Numbered from the stretch's first letter, positions 9,419 to 22,675 are shown. The stretch: DNA of 64,000 nt from Pseudomonas sp. MYb118 (GCF_040947875.1 NZ_JBFRXN010000002.1:2666001-2730000); one strand, 5' to 3'. The notes: generated by a model from the sequence alone, not told the origin. A program made the numbers and translations.

Positions 9419-10912
9419 CTACATCAACCGCTTGCGTTCGCTCGAAGGCGCGATCCCGAGGGATTCGCGGTACTTGGCGACGGTGCGGCGAGCCACCTGA
9501 ATGCCTTGTGCCTCCAGTAAACCAGCGATCTTGCTGTCACTCAACGGCTTTTTCTGATTTTCCGCGGCAACCAGTTTTTTGATGATCGCGCGGATCGCCG
9601 TGGACGAGCATTCGCCGCCTTCGGAGGTGCTGACGTGGCTGGAGAAAAAGTATTTCAGTTCATAAATGCCCCGTGGGGTGTGCATGAACTTCTGGGTGGT
9701 CACCCGGGAAATCGTCGATTCGTGCATGCCCACCGCCTCGGCGATGTCGTGCAGGACCAGCGGTTTCATCGCTTCGTCGCCGTACTCCAGAAAACCGCGC
9801 TGATGCTCGACGATCTGGGTGGCAACTTTCATCAGGGTTTCGTTGCGGCTCTGCAGGCTCTTGATGAACCAGCGGGCTTCCTGCAACTGATTGCGCATGA
9901 AGGTGTTGTCGGCGCTGGTATCGGCGCGGCGGACAAAACCGGCGTACTGGGCGTTGACCCGCAGCCGTGGCACGGACTCCTGGTTGAGCTCCACCAGCCA
10001 GCGCTCGTTGTCCTTGCGCACGATCACGTCGGGCACGACGTACTCGGCTTCGGTGGACTCGATCTGCGAGCCCGGACGCGGGTTGAGGCTCTGGACCAGC
10101 TCGATGACCTGGCGCAGTTCATCTTCCTTGAGCTTCATGCGGCGCATCAGTTGGCTGTAGTCGCGGCTGCCGAGCAGGTCGATGTAGTCGGTGACCAGGC
10201 GCTTGGCCTCGGCCAGCCAGGGCGTCTTGGCGGGCAGCTGGCGCAATTGCAGCAGCAGGCATTCGCCAAGGTTGCGGGCGGCGATGCCAGCCGGTTCGAA
10301 TTGCTGGATGCGGTGCAGGACGGCTTCGATTTCGTCCAGTTCGATATCCAGTTCCGGATCGAAGGCTTCGAGGATTTCTTCGAGGGTTTCGTCCAGGTAG
10401 CCCTGATTGTTGATGCAGTCGATCAGGGTCACGGCGATCAGGCGATCGGTGTCGGACATCGGCGCCAGGTTGAGTTGCCACAGCAGGTGGCTTTGCAGGC
10501 TTTCGCCGGCCGATGTGCGGGTGGTGAAGTCCCACTCGTCGTCATCGTTGCTCGGCAGGCTGCTGGCGCTGGTCTGGTAAACGTCTTCCCAGGCGGTGTC
10601 GACGGGCAGTTCGTTGGGAATGCGCTCGTTCCAGTCGCCTTCCTCGAGGTTGTCGACCGTCGGTGTGCTTTCCTGGTAGGAGGGTTCCTGAATCTCGCTG
10701 TTCGGCTTTTGTTCGACGTTGTCGGCCATCGGGTCGGAGTTGTCGAAGTCGTCGCCTTCCTCCTGGCGTTCGAGCATCGGATTGGACTCCAGGGCCTCCT
10801 GGATTTCCTGTTGCAGGTCCAGGGTCGACAATTGGAGCAGGCGGATGGCCTGTTGCAGCTGCGGTGTCATCGTCAGCTGCTGGCCCATTCTCAAGACTAG
10901 CGATGGTTTCAT
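9419..10912 (-). CDS. rpoN: RNA polymerase sigma-54 factor
   Basis: Directs RNA polymerase to -24/-12 promoters for nitrogen assimilation, flagella and catabolic operons, together with AAA+ activators. The 497-residue protein has the glutamine-rich region I ([32 protein letters not shown]), an acidic region II with many D/E residues (about 50-120), the core-binding region III and the RpoN box [10 protein letters not shown] at 474-483. The 182 bp between its start and lptB contain two GC hairpins but no T tract. Confidence 0.98.
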   Translation of the reverse strand: MKPSLVLRMGQQLTMTPQLQQAIRLLQLSTLDLQQEIQEALESNPMLERQEEGDDFDNSDPMADNVEQKPNSEIQEPSYQESTPTVDNLEEGDWNERIPNELPVDTAWEDVYQTSASSLPSNDDDEWDFTTRTSAGESLQSHLLWQLNLAPMSDTDRLIAVTLIDCINNQGYLDETLEEILEAFDPELDIELDEIEAVLHRIQQFEPAGIAARNLGECLLLQLRQLPAKTPWLAEAKRLVTDYIDLLGSRDYSQLMRRMKLKEDELRQVIELVQSLNPRPGSQIESTEAEYVVPDVIVRKDNERWLVELNQESVPRLRVNAQYAGFVRRADTSADNTFMRNQLQEARWFIKSLQSRNETLMKVATQIVEHQRGFLEYGDEAMKPLVLHDIAEAVGMHESTISRVTTQKFMHTPRGIYELKYFFSSHVSTSEGGECSSTAIRAIIKKLVAAENQKKPLSDSKIAGLLEAQGIQVARRTVAKYRESLGIAPSSERKRLM

Positions 10913-11094
10913 GGCAGGGGCTTAACACCTTTTTCCGGCGCACATGCGCCATCCACTACAGGGCGCCGGAGCGCCAAACATAAGCAAATTATATGCCCGA
11001 AACAGCAGCGTTTGCCTAGAGCGCTGTAACAATAAAAAAGTCTTGATTTTTCATCGTTACCAGCGCTCGACCGACCTGTCGGATACCTCGACGC

Positions 11095-11820
<726 letters not shown>

Positions 11821-12369
11821 TTACGGGGCCTTTTGCTCATCGGTTTTCTTTTTCGGCTGGATCACCATGTCGATACGCGGACGCGATTCGGTCACGTTGG
11901 CGCCTGTGGCGCGGCCGGCGGTAGCAAGCTTCTTGTTGGTGTCATAGACGATTTTCTCGCCCTGGGTCACGTTGCCGTCCTTGTCGATCACTTTGGCGCG
12001 GTCGATCAGGACGACGCGGTCCTGCTGGGCGTGGTACTGGATGGTGACGCCGTAGCCCTGCACCGGCTTGGTGTCGCCCGCCGTCTGCAGTTGTTCGAAG
12101 TAGGCGAGGTTGCCCACCGAGGTCACCACGTCGATGTCGCCGTTCGGAGCACGGGTCATGGTCACCTTGTTGCCGGTCACCTTCATCGAGCCCTGGGTGA
12201 TGATCACGTCGCCGGTGTAGGTGGCAACGCCATTCTTGTCGTCCAGTTGGGCATCGTCGGCCTGGATACGGATAGGCTGCTGCTGATCGTTCGGCAGAGA
12301 CCAGGCGCTCACGCTTCCCAGTGCTGCGCTCAGACCGAGCAAAATAGGGAGGGTTTTAACGAGCCTCAT
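11821..12369 (-). CDS. lptA: Periplasmic LPS-binding protein LptA
   Basis: Forms the periplasmic bridge that carries LPS to LptD. 182 residues with a signal peptide (KTLPILLGLSAALGSVSAWS, cleavage near residue 23) and the OstA-like beta-jellyroll pattern (RIQADDAQLDDKNGVATYTGDVIITQGSMKVTGNKV). A lysine-rich C-terminus is normal for this genus. The start overlaps the end of lptC by 14 nt. Confidence 0.97.
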   Translation of the reverse strand: MRLVKTLPILLGLSAALGSVSAWSLPNDQQQPIRIQADDAQLDDKNGVATYTGDVIITQGSMKVTGNKVTMTRAPNGDIDVVTSVGNLAYFEQLQTAGDTKPVQGYGVTIQYHAQQDRVVLIDRAKVIDKDGNVTQGEKIVYDTNKKLATAGRATGANVTESRPRIDMVIQPKKKTDEQKAP

Positions 12370-12928
12370 ACTGTCCTCTTACGTTCGATAGCAGGTGAAT
12401 CCTGCTGTCCTTCAAATAGGCTTTCATTCCTACGCCAGTCGATACGCCACCAGCGCCGTCGATTCTAACGGGTTGCTGGGTCTGCGCATATTGCTCCTGC
12501 GGGAACACCGTCATGCGAGTGGAGGTGATCAGGGTGTCGCGGTTCTTTTCGTCGGTGCGCTTGACGCGTACGTTGTCGATCAGCTCGACCTCGGTGCCGC
12601 CGGGGTTCACTTCGCCACGGTCACTGGTCACGTGCCAGGGGTAATCGGTGCCACGGTACATGTTCAGGTCGGGCTTGGTGACCAGCGTGATATCGGTGGC
12701 CTTGACGTGCTCGGCCTTGTCGGACGTCATCTCGTACTGCACGCGCCCGTCTTCAAGGTATTGCAGGGTGTGCGTGTTGGTCGCGTACCAGTCGATGGGA
12801 CTGTCTTCGACCTTGGCCACCGGCTTGTCGAGAAAGCGTTCCGGGCTGATGTTCCAGTAGCCGACCGCAGCGAAGATCGCAGCGATGCAACCGAATATCA
12901 GCGTATTGCGAATTTTCTTGCTCAGCAT
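12356..12928 (-). CDS. lptC: LPS export membrane protein LptC
   Basis: Bitopic inner-membrane protein that receives LPS from LptB2FG and hands it to LptA. 190 residues with one N-terminal transmembrane helix (about 7-25, IRNTLIFGCIAAIFAAVGYW) and a periplasmic jellyroll domain. It lies between kdsC and lptA, with 7 nt to kdsC and a 14-nt overlap with lptA. Confidence 0.97.
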   Translation of the reverse strand: MLSKKIRNTLIFGCIAAIFAAVGYWNISPERFLDKPVAKVEDSPIDWYATNTHTLQYLEDGRVQYEMTSDKAEHVKATDITLVTKPDLNMYRGTDYPWHVTSDRGEVNPGGTEVELIDNVRVKRTDEKNRDTLITSTRMTVFPQEQYAQTQQPVRIDGAGGVSTGVGMKAYLKDSRIHLLSNVRGQYEAR

Positions 12929-12935
12929 AGTTGGC

Positions 12936-13460
12936 TCACAGGTACGCGGCGTTGGCCGCGTCGAGGCGGTCCTGGGCGCGCAGGATCAGTTCGCAGAATT
13001 CGCGAGCGGCACCTTCGCCACCACGGGCCTGGGTCACGCCGTGCGCGTGTTCACGGACAAAGCTGGCGGCATTGGCAACCGCGATGCCCAGGCCGACACG
13101 GCGGATCACCGGCAGGTCAGGCAGGTCGTCGCCCAGGTAGGCAACGTTTTCGTAACTCAGCTTGAGCTCGGCGAGCAGTCCGTCGAGCACCACCAGTTTA
13201 TCTTCGCGCCCCTGGAAAACATGGGGAATGCCGAGGTTTTTCGCCCGACGTTCGACCACCGGGGTCTTGCGGCCACTGATGATGGCTGTCTGCACGCCGG
13301 CGGCCATCAGCATCTTGATGCCCTGGCCGTCGAGGGTACTGAATGCCTTGAATTCACTGCCATCCTCAAGGAAGTACAGGCGGCCGTCGGTCAGCACGCC
13401 ATCGACATCGAAGACGGCCAGTTTGATCTGTTTGCCGCGTTGCAGCAGGTCCGCACTCAT
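12936..13460 (-). CDS. kdsC: 3-deoxy-D-manno-octulosonate 8-phosphate phosphatase KdsC
   Basis: Removes phosphate from Kdo-8-phosphate to give Kdo for LPS. A small HAD phosphatase of 174 residues with no cap domain; the nucleophile and general acid are D18 and D20 in FDVDGVLTD, motif III is around GRKTPVVERRAKNLG, and motif IV is YLGDDLPD. Its first base overlaps the stop codon of kdsD, so the two are coupled. Confidence 0.97.
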   Translation of the reverse strand: MSADLLQRGKQIKLAVFDVDGVLTDGRLYFLEDGSEFKAFSTLDGQGIKMLMAAGVQTAIISGRKTPVVERRAKNLGIPHVFQGREDKLVVLDGLLAELKLSYENVAYLGDDLPDLPVIRRVGLGIAVANAASFVREHAHGVTQARGGEGAAREFCELILRAQDRLDAANAAYL

Positions 13461-14434
13461 TACATTACTCCCGCACGCAGCAAGTCGTGCATGTTCAGGG
13501 CGCCGACCGGACGATCGTCACCGTCAACCACGACCAGGGCGCTGATTTTGTTGTCTTCCATGATTTTCAGGGCCTCGGCGGCGAGCATCTCGGCGCGGGC
13601 GGTCTTGCCGTGCGCCGTCATCACGGCGTCGATGGTCGTGTGGTGAACGTCGATCGACTTGTCCAGGGAGCGGCGCAGGTCACCGTCGGTGAAGATCCCG
13701 GCCAGCTTGCCGTCGGCTTCCAGGATGACGGTCATGCCCAGACCCTTGCGGGTCATTTCCATCAACGCATCCTTGAGCAGCGTGCCGCGCTGGACCTTGG
13801 GCAACTCGTCGCCGGCGTGCATGACGTTTTCCACTTTCAGCAGCAGGCGCCGGCCCAGTGCGCCACCCGGATGGGAGAACGCGAAGTCTTCGGCGGTGAA
13901 GCCACGGGCCTCGAGCAGGGCAACGGCCAGGGCGTCGCCCATGACCAGCGCGGCGGTGGTCGAGGACGTCGGCGCCAGGTTCAGCGGGCAGGCTTCGTGC
14001 TCGACATGCACGTTGAGATTGACTTCGGCAGCCTTGGCCAGCGGCGAGTCGGGGTTGCCGGTGACGCTGATCAGTTGAATGCCCAGGCGCTTGATCAGGG
14101 GCAGCAGGGTGACGATTTCATTGGTGGAACCGGAGTTCGACAGGGCCAGAATGATGTCGTCACGGGTGATCATGCCCATGTCACCGTGGCTGGCTTCAGC
14201 CGGGTGCACGAAAAACGCAGTGGTGCCGGTGCTGGCGAGTGTGGCGGCAATCTTGTTGCCGATGTGCCCCGATTTACCCATGCCGACCACAACCACGCGG
14301 CCTTTGCTGGCCAGAATCATCTCGCAAGCGCGTACGAAATCCGCGTCGATGTGGGGCAGCAAGCCTTGTACGGCTTCCATTTCGAGGCGGATGGTGCGTT
14401 GTGCCGATTGAATCAGGTCGCTGGATTGGCTCAT
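13460..14434 (-). CDS. kdsD: D-arabinose 5-phosphate isomerase KdsD
   Basis: Converts ribulose 5-phosphate to arabinose 5-phosphate, the first committed step to Kdo. 324 residues: an N-terminal SIS domain (GMGKSGHIGNKIAATLASTGT, then HPAEASHGDMGM and ALSNSGSTNEI) followed by two CBS domains (about 205-324). First gene of the leftward LPS cluster; its promoter lies in the 275-bp divergent region shared with mlaF. Confidence 0.97.
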   Translation of the reverse strand: MSQSSDLIQSAQRTIRLEMEAVQGLLPHIDADFVRACEMILASKGRVVVVGMGKSGHIGNKIAATLASTGTTAFFVHPAEASHGDMGMITRDDIILALSNSGSTNEIVTLLPLIKRLGIQLISVTGNPDSPLAKAAEVNLNVHVEHEACPLNLAPTSSTTAALVMGDALAVALLEARGFTAEDFAFSHPGGALGRRLLLKVENVMHAGDELPKVQRGTLLKDALMEMTRKGLGMTVILEADGKLAGIFTDGDLRRSLDKSIDVHHTTIDAVMTAHGKTARAEMLAAEALKIMEDNKISALVVVDGDDRPVGALNMHDLLRAGVM

Positions 14435-14709
14435 GTCAGAAATCGTTTAGCCTGATGAAAAGGCGGCGATTATAGCGACAATGAGCGAAACCCTCACGCA
14501 AGTTCGTCACGCTTTGTCATTCCTTGTAACCGATTGCCTACATTTGACGTCAATTTTTCTACCCGGTGGTTGAACATGGCCGGCTTGGCGCTTGGGGGGC
14601 CGACCTTTGCAGTGATATAGTTCGCCGCCAGTTCGGCCCGCCCGGTAGGTTTGTGCTGTGGTCAGCAACACAGGCGTCCGAGTGAAAGGCTGCATCGCAA
14701 GGAGTTTAG

Positions 14710-15519
14710 ATGAGTGCCGATAACGCCTACGCGGTCGAGCTGAAGGGACTGACCTTCAAGCGCGGTGCGCGCAGCATTTTCAATAACGTCGATATCCGCA
14801 TTCCGCGCGGCAAGGTCACCGGCATCATGGGGCCTTCCGGGTGTGGCAAGACCACACTGTTGCGTTTGATGGGGGCCCAGTTGCGGCCGACCAAGGGCGA
14901 AGTCTGGGTCAACGGTCAGAACCTGCCGAAGTTGTCGCGCAGCGATCTGTTCGATGCACGCAAGCACATGGGTGTGCTGTTCCAGAGTGGCGCGCTGTTC
15001 ACCGACCTCGATGTGTTCGAGAACGTCGCCTTTCCGCTACGGGTTCATACTGAGCTGCCGGAAGAAATGATCCGCGACATCGTGCTGCTCAAATTGCAGG
15101 CAGTCGGCCTGCGCGGCGCCATCGACCTGATGCCCGAGGAACTGTCCGGCGGCATGAAGCGTCGTGTCGCACTGGCCCGGGCGATTGCCCTGGACCCGCA
15201 GATCCTCATGTATGACGAACCGTTCGTTGGCCAGGACCCGATCGCCATGGGCGTGCTGGTGCGCCTGATCCGTCTGCTCAACGATGCCCTGGGCATCACC
15301 AGTATCGTGGTTTCCCACGACCTGGCCGAGACCGCGAGCATCGCCGACTACATCTATATCGTCGGTGAGGGCCAGGTCCTGGGGCAGGGCACGCCCGCAG
15401 AGTTGCTGAACTCGCAGGAGCCACGGATTCGCCAATTCATGACCGGCGAACCCGACGGCCCGGTCGCATACCACTTTCCAGCGACGGATTACCGCGCAGA
15501 TCTTCTGGGGAAGCGTTGA
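14710..15519 (+). CDS. mlaF: Phospholipid transport ATPase MlaF
   Basis: ATPase of the MlaFEDB complex that moves phospholipids between inner and outer membranes and maintains outer-membrane asymmetry (Ttg2A in P. putida). 269 residues; Walker [10 protein letters not shown] at 41-49, signature [14 protein letters not shown], Walker [20 protein letters not shown] precedes the ATG. The stop overlaps the mlaE start by one base. Confidence 0.97.
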   Translation: MSADNAYAVELKGLTFKRGARSIFNNVDIRIPRGKVTGIMGPSGCGKTTLLRLMGAQLRPTKGEVWVNGQNLPKLSRSDLFDARKHMGVLFQSGALFTDLDVFENVAFPLRVHTELPEEMIRDIVLLKLQAVGLRGAIDLMPEELSGGMKRRVALARAIALDPQILMYDEPFVGQDPIAMGVLVRLIRLLNDALGITSIVVSHDLAETASIADYIYIVGEGQVLGQGTPAELLNSQEPRIRQFMTGEPDGPVAYHFPATDYRADLLGKR

Positions 15520-16316
15520 TGCGCAAGACTTCTCTCCTGGAACGCATTCGCCGTTTCGGCCACGCCGGCATCGACGTGCTGGCGGCGTTCGGTCGTTCGA
15601 CCATTTTCCTGTTCCACGCCCTGCTGGGGCGCGGCGGCATTGGCGGCGGGTTCGGCCTGCTGGTCCGGCAGCTGCACTCGGTGGGTGTGATGTCCCTGGT
15701 GATCATCGTCGTCTCCGGGATATTCATCGGCATGGTGCTGGCGCTGCAAGGCTTCAACATCCTCTCCAGCTACGGTTCGGAGCAGGCGGTCGGGCAGATG
15801 GTCGCCCTGACCCTGCTGCGGGAACTGGGCCCGGTGGTCACGGCGTTGCTGTTCGCCGGTCGTGCCGGTTCGGCCCTGACGGCGGAAATCGGCAACATGA
15901 AATCCACCGAGCAGTTGTCCAGCCTGGAAATGATCGGTGTCGACCCGCTCAAGTACATCATCGCCCCGCGCCTGTGGGCCGGCTTCATTTCCCTGCCGGT
16001 GCTGGCGATGATTTTCAGCGTGGTGGGTATCTGGGGCGGTTCGTGGGTAGCCGTCGACTGGCTGGGTGTGTATGAAGGTTCCTATTGGTCCAACATGCAA
16101 AACAGCGTGACGTTCACCGACGATGTGCTCAACGGCATCATCAAAAGTGTCGTCTTTGCCTTTGTCGTGACCTGGATCGCCGTATTCCAAGGCTATGACT
16201 GCGAGCCCACATCCGAGGGGATCAGTCGTGCCACTACCAAGACCGTGGTGTATGCCTCGCTGGCTGTACTCGGCCTGGACTTTATTTTGACCGCCTTGAT
16301 GTTTGGAGATTTCTGA
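15519..16316 (+). CDS. mlaE: Phospholipid transport permease MlaE
   Basis: Inner-membrane permease of the Mla system, 265 residues with about five to six hydrophobic segments and the MlaE-family motif around [33 protein letters not shown] (residues about 120-152). The ATG at 15519 sits in the TGATG overlap with mlaF; an in-frame TTG three bases earlier is not needed. Its stop overlaps mlaD by one base. Confidence 0.97.
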   Translation: MRKTSLLERIRRFGHAGIDVLAAFGRSTIFLFHALLGRGGIGGGFGLLVRQLHSVGVMSLVIIVVSGIFIGMVLALQGFNILSSYGSEQAVGQMVALTLLRELGPVVTALLFAGRAGSALTAEIGNMKSTEQLSSLEMIGVDPLKYIIAPRLWAGFISLPVLAMIFSVVGIWGGSWVAVDWLGVYEGSYWSNMQNSVTFTDDVLNGIIKSVVFAFVVTWIAVFQGYDCEPTSEGISRATTKTVVYASLAVLGLDFILTALMFGDF

Positions 16317-16783
16317 TGCAAAACCGCACCCTGGAAATCGGTGTCGGCCTTTTCCTGCTGGCTGGCATCCTGGCTTTGCTGCTGCTGGCCTTGCGGGTCA
16401 GTGGCCTGTCGCCGAGCCCGAGCACCGAAACCTATAAACTTTATGCGTATTTCGACAATATCGCCGGTTTGACGGTCAGAGCTAAAGTGACCATGGCCGG
16501 TGTGACCATCGGCAAGGTGACGGCAATTGATCTGGACCGCGACAGTTTCACCGGTCGGGTGACGATGCAGCTGGAAAAGCGCGTGGATAACCTGCCGGCT
16601 GACTCTACTGCATCTATTCTGACGGCTGGCCTGTTGGGCGAGAAGTACATCGGCATCAGCGTGGGTGGCGAAGAAGCCCTGCTCAAGGAGGGTGGGACCA
16701 TTCATGACACCCAGTCGTCGCTGGTGCTCGAGGACCTGATCGGTAAATTCCTGCTCAATACCGTTAGCAAAGACGCTAAATGA
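16316..16783 (+). CDS. mlaD: Periplasmic phospholipid-binding MCE protein MlaD
   Basis: Anchored by one N-terminal helix (about 7-26), this MCE-domain protein forms a hexameric ring that shuttles lipid between MlaE and MlaC. 155 residues; the MCE core is YFDNIAGLTVRAKVTMAGVTIGKV, followed by the hydrophobic pore segment (LLGEKYIGISVGG). Overlaps mlaE by one base and precedes mlaC by 11 bp. Confidence 0.97.
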   Translation: MQNRTLEIGVGLFLLAGILALLLLALRVSGLSPSPSTETYKLYAYFDNIAGLTVRAKVTMAGVTIGKVTAIDLDRDSFTGRVTMQLEKRVDNLPADSTASILTAGLLGEKYIGISVGGEEALLKEGGTIHDTQSSLVLEDLIGKFLLNTVSKDAK

Positions 16784-16794
16784 GGAGCTTTTGA

Positions 16795-17436
16795 ATGATT
16801 TCCACCTTACGACGCGGCCTGTTGGTATTACTCGCGGCCCTGCCGCTGATGGCACATGCGGTGGCGGCGCCTTCCGCGCACGATCTGGTCGAGGACACCA
16901 CCAATCGCCTGTTGGCAGACCTGTCGGCCAACAAGGAAAAGTACAAGCAGGACCCGAACGACTTTTACGCGGCGCTGAATGAAATCGTCGGTCCGGTCGT
17001 GGACGCCGAAGGCATCTCCAAGAGCATCATGACGGTCAAGTACTCGCGCAAGGCTACGCCGGCGCAGATGAAGACCTTCGAGGAGAACTTCAAGCGCGGC
17101 CTGTTCCAGTTCTATGGCAACGCCCTGCTCGAGTACAACAACCAGGGGATCGTCGTCGATCCGCCCAAGGATGAGTCGGGCGAGCGCACCAGCGTTGGCA
17201 TGACCGTCAAAGGCAACAATGGCGCGATCTATCCGGTGTCCTACACCCTGGAGAAGATCGGCGGCGAGTGGAAGCTGCGTAACGTGATCATCAACGGCAT
17301 CAACATCGGCAAGCTGTTCCGCGATCAGTTCGCGGATGCGATGCAGCGCAATGGCAACGACCTGGACAAGACCATCAATGGTTGGGCCGGTGAAGTCGCC
17401 AAGGCCAAGCAAGCCAGCGAGAAGTCGCCGCAATGA
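16795..17436 (+). CDS. mlaC: Periplasmic phospholipid carrier MlaC
   Basis: Soluble lipid shuttle between MlaFEDB and the outer-membrane MlaA complex. 213 residues with a signal peptide (LRRGLLVLLAALPLMAHAVAA, cleavage near residue 24) and a Tgt2/MlaC domain (VKYSRKATPAQMKTFEENFKRGLFQFYGNALLEY). mlaA is not in this window. Its last 4 nt overlap mlaB. Confidence 0.96.
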   Translation: MISTLRRGLLVLLAALPLMAHAVAAPSAHDLVEDTTNRLLADLSANKEKYKQDPNDFYAALNEIVGPVVDAEGISKSIMTVKYSRKATPAQMKTFEENFKRGLFQFYGNALLEYNNQGIVVDPPKDESGERTSVGMTVKGNNGAIYPVSYTLEKIGGEWKLRNVIINGINIGKLFRDQFADAMQRNGNDLDKTINGWAGEVAKAKQASEKSPQ

Positions 17437-17738
17437 GTGTGTCGGCGATTCGCATGACCGATTCCGGCGAGGTAATGCTCAGCGGCATGCTGGATTACCG
17501 CACCGGCCCCGGCCTGCGCAAGCAGGGCCGGGCGCTGATCAAGGCGAGCAAGGCCGCTGCCCTGGTGGTGGATTGCTCGGGCGTGCTGAAGTCCAGCAGT
17601 GTCGGCTTGTCGCTGTTGCTGTGTTTCATGCGTGACGCACAGGAAGCCGGCAAGACGCTGAGCATCCGTGCGATGCCCGAAGACATGCGTGAAATTGCCC
17701 AGGTCAGCGATCTGACCGAGCTTTTGACGCATCCCTAA
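17433..17738 (+). CDS. mlaB: STAS-domain protein MlaB
   Basis: Cytoplasmic STAS-domain subunit that stabilises and activates MlaF in the Mla transporter. 101 residues with the NTP-binding-like VVDCSGVLKSSSVGLSLLL segment; the conserved serine/threonine of STAS domains falls in S54-S56. The ATG at 17433 overlaps mlaC by 4 nt (ATGA), ensuring coupling. Confidence 0.94.
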   Translation: MSVSAIRMTDSGEVMLSGMLDYRTGPGLRKQGRALIKASKAAALVVDCSGVLKSSSVGLSLLLCFMRDAQEAGKTLSIRAMPEDMREIAQVSDLTELLTHP

Positions 17739-17852
17739 CAGCATCTATAAGGAAGCCCTCCGTCAGAGTCCTGTTTCGCGGGGTTCGCAGGCGCGGGGCT
17801 TTTTTGTATGATGTCCGACCCGCGCGCACTGGGCGCCCGATTGAGGTTGAGC

Positions 17853-19380
<1,528 letters not shown>

Positions 19381-19506
19381 TACTGCTGCATGGGCATAAG
19401 GACATGCCCGTTGAATTGTTCCAGTCGAGGGTGGTTGCACCCTCGATCTGTGTCCGGCGCCGATTGTGACCGGGCATGAGTACCTTGATAAGGACTGACG
19501 TTTCCC

Positions 19507-20142
19507 ATGTTGACCATCGCACTGTCCAAGGGCCGCATCCTTGACGACACCCTGCCGCTTCTGGCTGAAGCGGGCATCGTGCCGACCGAGAATCCGGACA
19601 AGAGCCGCAAGCTGATCATCCCCACGACCCAGGAAGATGTACGCCTGCTGATCGTGCGCGCCACCGATGTGCCGACCTACGTCGAACATGGTGCCGCTGA
19701 CCTCGGCGTCGCCGGTAAAGATGTGCTGATGGAATACGGTGGCCAAGGCCTGTACGAGCCGCTGGACCTGAAGATTGCCCGTTGCAAGCTGATGACGGCC
19801 GGCAAGGTCGGTGCGGTGGAACCCAAGGGGCGCCTGCGGATCGCCACCAAGTTCGTCAACGTCGCCAAGCGCTACTACGCCGAGCAGGGTCGTCAGGTCG
19901 ACATCATCAAGCTGTATGGCTCGATGGAGCTGGCCCCGCTGATCGGCCTGGCCGACAAGATCATCGACGTCGTCGACACCGGTAACACGCTGCGGGCCAA
20001 CGGCCTGGAGCCACAGGAATTCATTGCCGAAATCAGCTCCCGGCTGATCGTCAACAAGGCTTCGATGAAAATGCAACACGCCCGGATCCAGGCGTTGATC
20101 GACACCCTGCGCAACGCAGTGGAGTCTCGACACCGCGGCTGA
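19507..20142 (+). CDS. hisG: ATP phosphoribosyltransferase HisG, short form
   Basis: First enzyme of histidine synthesis, joining ATP and PRPP. At 211 residues this is the short form that lacks the C-terminal regulatory domain and works in a complex with HisZ; hisZ is not in this window. Motifs: [14 protein letters not shown] near the N-terminus and [36 protein letters not shown] (about 136-171, PRPP site). Lies 126 bp after murA; that gap contains a small hairpin (GGGCAT aaggac ATGCCC) at about 19392. Confidence 0.97.
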   Translation: MLTIALSKGRILDDTLPLLAEAGIVPTENPDKSRKLIIPTTQEDVRLLIVRATDVPTYVEHGAADLGVAGKDVLMEYGGQGLYEPLDLKIARCKLMTAGKVGAVEPKGRLRIATKFVNVAKRYYAEQGRQVDIIKLYGSMELAPLIGLADKIIDVVDTGNTLRANGLEPQEFIAEISSRLIVNKASMKMQHARIQALIDTLRNAVESRHRG

Positions 20143-20194
20143 TTCACCTGCGCGACCCGAGGTCGCGCCGTCTATCCGCCTCATAGCCAGAATT

Positions 20195-20243
20195 CTCAGG
20201 TGCCCAAGCGGATTAAACGTTAGCTTTGGGCGCCTGAGTTTTT
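20195..20243 (+). terminator. Terminator or attenuator hairpin between hisG and hisD
   Basis: Arms CTCAGGTGCCCAA (20195-20207) and TTGGGCGCCTGAG (20226-20238) pair over 13 bp with one G-T wobble and are followed by five T residues. It would stop part of the hisG transcript before hisD, which starts at 20268. Confidence 0.8.
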
Positions 20244-20267
20244 CGCCAATCCTATGAGGCTCTCGCT

Positions 20268-21605
20268 ATGACCGCACCGACTGCAATTCGCCGACTCAAC
20301 GCTGCTGACCCGGATTTCGCGCATCATCTGGATCATCTGCTGAGCTGGGAAAGTGTGTCTGACGACTCGGTCAATCAGCGCGTGCTGGACATCATCAAGG
20401 CTGTACGCGAGCGTGGCGATGCGGCGCTGGTGGATTACACCCGCCAGTTCGACGGCCTGGACGTAGCGTCCATGGCTGACCTGATCCTGCCGCGCGAGCG
20501 CCTGGAACTGGCCCTGACCCGAATCACCGTGCCCCAGCGTGAAGCGCTGGAAAAGGCCGCAGCCCGGGTGCGCAGCTACCACGAAAAGCAAAAGCAGGAC
20601 TCCTGGACCTACACCGAGGCCGACGGCACCGTCCTCGGCCAGAAGGTCACGCCGCTGGATCGCGCCGGCCTGTACGTGCCGGGCGGCAAGGCGTCGTACC
20701 CGTCTTCGGTGTTGATGAACGCGATTCCGGCCAAGGTCGCCGGCGTGGCTGAAGTGGTCATGGTGGTGCCGACCCCGCGCGGTGAAATCAACGAGCTGGT
20801 GCTGGCCGCGGCGTGCATCGCCGGGGTTGACCGCGTGTTCACCATCGGTGGTGCCCAGGCGGTTGCCGCGCTGGCCTACGGCACCGAAAGCGTGCCGCAA
20901 GTGGACAAGGTGGTCGGCCCTGGCAACATCTACGTAGCCACCGCCAAGCGCCACGTGTTCGGCCAGGTGGGCATCGACATGATCGCCGGCCCCTCGGAAA
21001 TCCTCGTGGTGTGCGACGGCAAGACCGATCCGGACTGGATCGCCATGGACCTGTTCTCCCAGGCCGAGCACGACGAAGACGCCCAGGCGATCCTGGTCAG
21101 CCCGGACGCCGCGTTCCTCGATCAGGTGGCCGCGAGCATCGCCAAGCTGCTGCCGACCATGGACCGCGCCACCATCATCGAAACCTCGATCAATGGCCGC
21201 GGTGCCTTGATCCAGGTGCGGGACATGGAGCAGGCCATCGAAGTGGCCAACCGCATCGCGCCGGAGCACCTGGAGTTGTCGGTCGCCGACCCGCAGGCCT
21301 GGCTGCCGCAGATCCGCCACGCCGGCGCGATCTTCATGGGCCGTCACACCTCCGAAGCCCTGGGCGATTACTGCGCGGGCCCCAACCACGTATTGCCGAC
21401 GTCGGGCACCGCGCGCTTTTCCTCGCCGCTGGGCGTGTACGACTTCCAGAAGCGCTCGTCGATCATCTTCTGCTCTCAGGATGGTGCCTCGGAGCTGGGC
21501 AAGACCGCTTCGGTGCTGGCCCGTGGCGAATCGCTGAGCGCCCACGCACGCAGCGCCGAATACCGCATTCTCGATAAAGACTTCGTACCAGGTCAGGGGA
21601 ACTGA
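20268..21605 (+). CDS. hisD: Histidinol dehydrogenase HisD
   Basis: Catalyses the last two oxidations of histidine synthesis, histidinol to histidine, using NAD and zinc. 445 residues; signature region [36 protein letters not shown] (about 206-241) and catalytic/zinc residues in [13 protein letters not shown] and [27 protein letters not shown]. Two bases separate it from hisC. Confidence 0.98.
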   Translation: MTAPTAIRRLNAADPDFAHHLDHLLSWESVSDDSVNQRVLDIIKAVRERGDAALVDYTRQFDGLDVASMADLILPRERLELALTRITVPQREALEKAAARVRSYHEKQKQDSWTYTEADGTVLGQKVTPLDRAGLYVPGGKASYPSSVLMNAIPAKVAGVAEVVMVVPTPRGEINELVLAAACIAGVDRVFTIGGAQAVAALAYGTESVPQVDKVVGPGNIYVATAKRHVFGQVGIDMIAGPSEILVVCDGKTDPDWIAMDLFSQAEHDEDAQAILVSPDAAFLDQVAASIAKLLPTMDRATIIETSINGRGALIQVRDMEQAIEVANRIAPEHLELSVADPQAWLPQIRHAGAIFMGRHTSEALGDYCAGPNHVLPTSGTARFSSPLGVYDFQKRSSIIFCSQDGASELGKTASVLARGESLSAHARSAEYRILDKDFVPGQGN

Positions 21606-21607
21606 AC

Positions 21608-22660
21608 ATGAGTAAATTCTGGAGCCCGTTCGTCAAGGACCTGGTGCCTTACGTGCCGGGCGAGCAGCCGAAGCTGGCGAAACTGGTGAAGCTCAACACC
21701 AACGAAAACCCGTATGGTCCTTCGCCAAAAGCCCTGGCCGCGATGCAGACCGAACTGAACGACAACCTGCGCCTGTATCCGGACCCCAACAGCGATCTGT
21801 TGAAGAACGCCGTCGCTCGCTACTACGGCGTGAACAGCAACCAGGTGTTCCTCGGCAACGGTTCCGATGAAGTGCTGGCGCATGTTTTCCACGGTTTGTT
21901 GCAACACGACAAACCGCTGCTGTTCCCGGACATCAGCTACAGCTTCTACCCGGTGTATGCCGGGCTGTACGGCATCGCCTTCGATGCCGTGCCGCTGGAC
22001 GCACAGTTCCAGATCGACCCGGCGGATTACGCCAGGCCGAACGGCGGGATCATCTTCCCCAACCCGAACGCCCCGACCGGTTGCCTGCTGGCGCTGGACG
22101 CGGTCGAGCAGATCCTCAAGGCCAACGCGGAATCGGTGGTGGTGGTCGACGAGGCCTACATCGACTTCGGTGGCGAAACCGCGATCAGCCTGGTGGACCG
22201 CTACCCGAACCTGCTGGTGACCCAGACCCTGTCCAAGTCCCGCTCCCTGGCCGGCCTGCGGGTGGGCCTGGCGGTGGGGCATCCGGACCTGATCGAGGCG
22301 TTGGAGCGGATCAAGAACAGCTTCAACTCCTACCCGCTGGATCGCCTGGCGAATGTTGGTGCTGCCGCCGCTTTCGACGATCGCGAATACTTCGACAAGA
22401 CCTGCCGACTGGTCATCGAAAGTCGCGAATGGGTGACGGCGCAGCTACAGGCCAAAGGTTTTGAGGTGCTGCCATCGGCTGCGAACTTCATCTTCGCCCG
22501 TCACCCGCAACATGATGCGGCCGGGCTGGCGGCGAAGCTGCGTGAGCAGGGCGTGATCGTCCGTCACTTCAAGCAGGAGCGTATTGCGCAGTTCCTGCGG
22601 ATCTCCATCGGTACGCCGGAGCAGAATCAGGCGTTGATCGAAGGCCTGGGCGACCTCTAA
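21608..22660 (+). CDS. hisC: Histidinol-phosphate aminotransferase HisC
   Basis: PLP-dependent transamination of imidazole-acetol phosphate to histidinol phosphate. 350 residues of fold type I; the PLP lysine lies in [20 protein letters not shown] (near residue 212), with NPNAPTG and DEAYIDF upstream. Co-transcribed with hisD. Ends just before a REPIN, the edge of this conserved block. Confidence 0.97.
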   Translation: MSKFWSPFVKDLVPYVPGEQPKLAKLVKLNTNENPYGPSPKALAAMQTELNDNLRLYPDPNSDLLKNAVARYYGVNSNQVFLGNGSDEVLAHVFHGLLQHDKPLLFPDISYSFYPVYAGLYGIAFDAVPLDAQFQIDPADYARPNGGIIFPNPNAPTGCLLALDAVEQILKANAESVVVVDEAYIDFGGETAISLVDRYPNLLVTQTLSKSRSLAGLRVGLAVGHPDLIEALERIKNSFNSYPLDRLANVGAAAAFDDREYFDKTCRLVIESREWVTAQLQAKGFEVLPSAANFIFARHPQHDAAGLAAKLREQGVIVRHFKQERIAQFLRISIGTPEQNQALIEGLGDL

Positions 22661-22675
22661 ACGCTGACACCCCCC

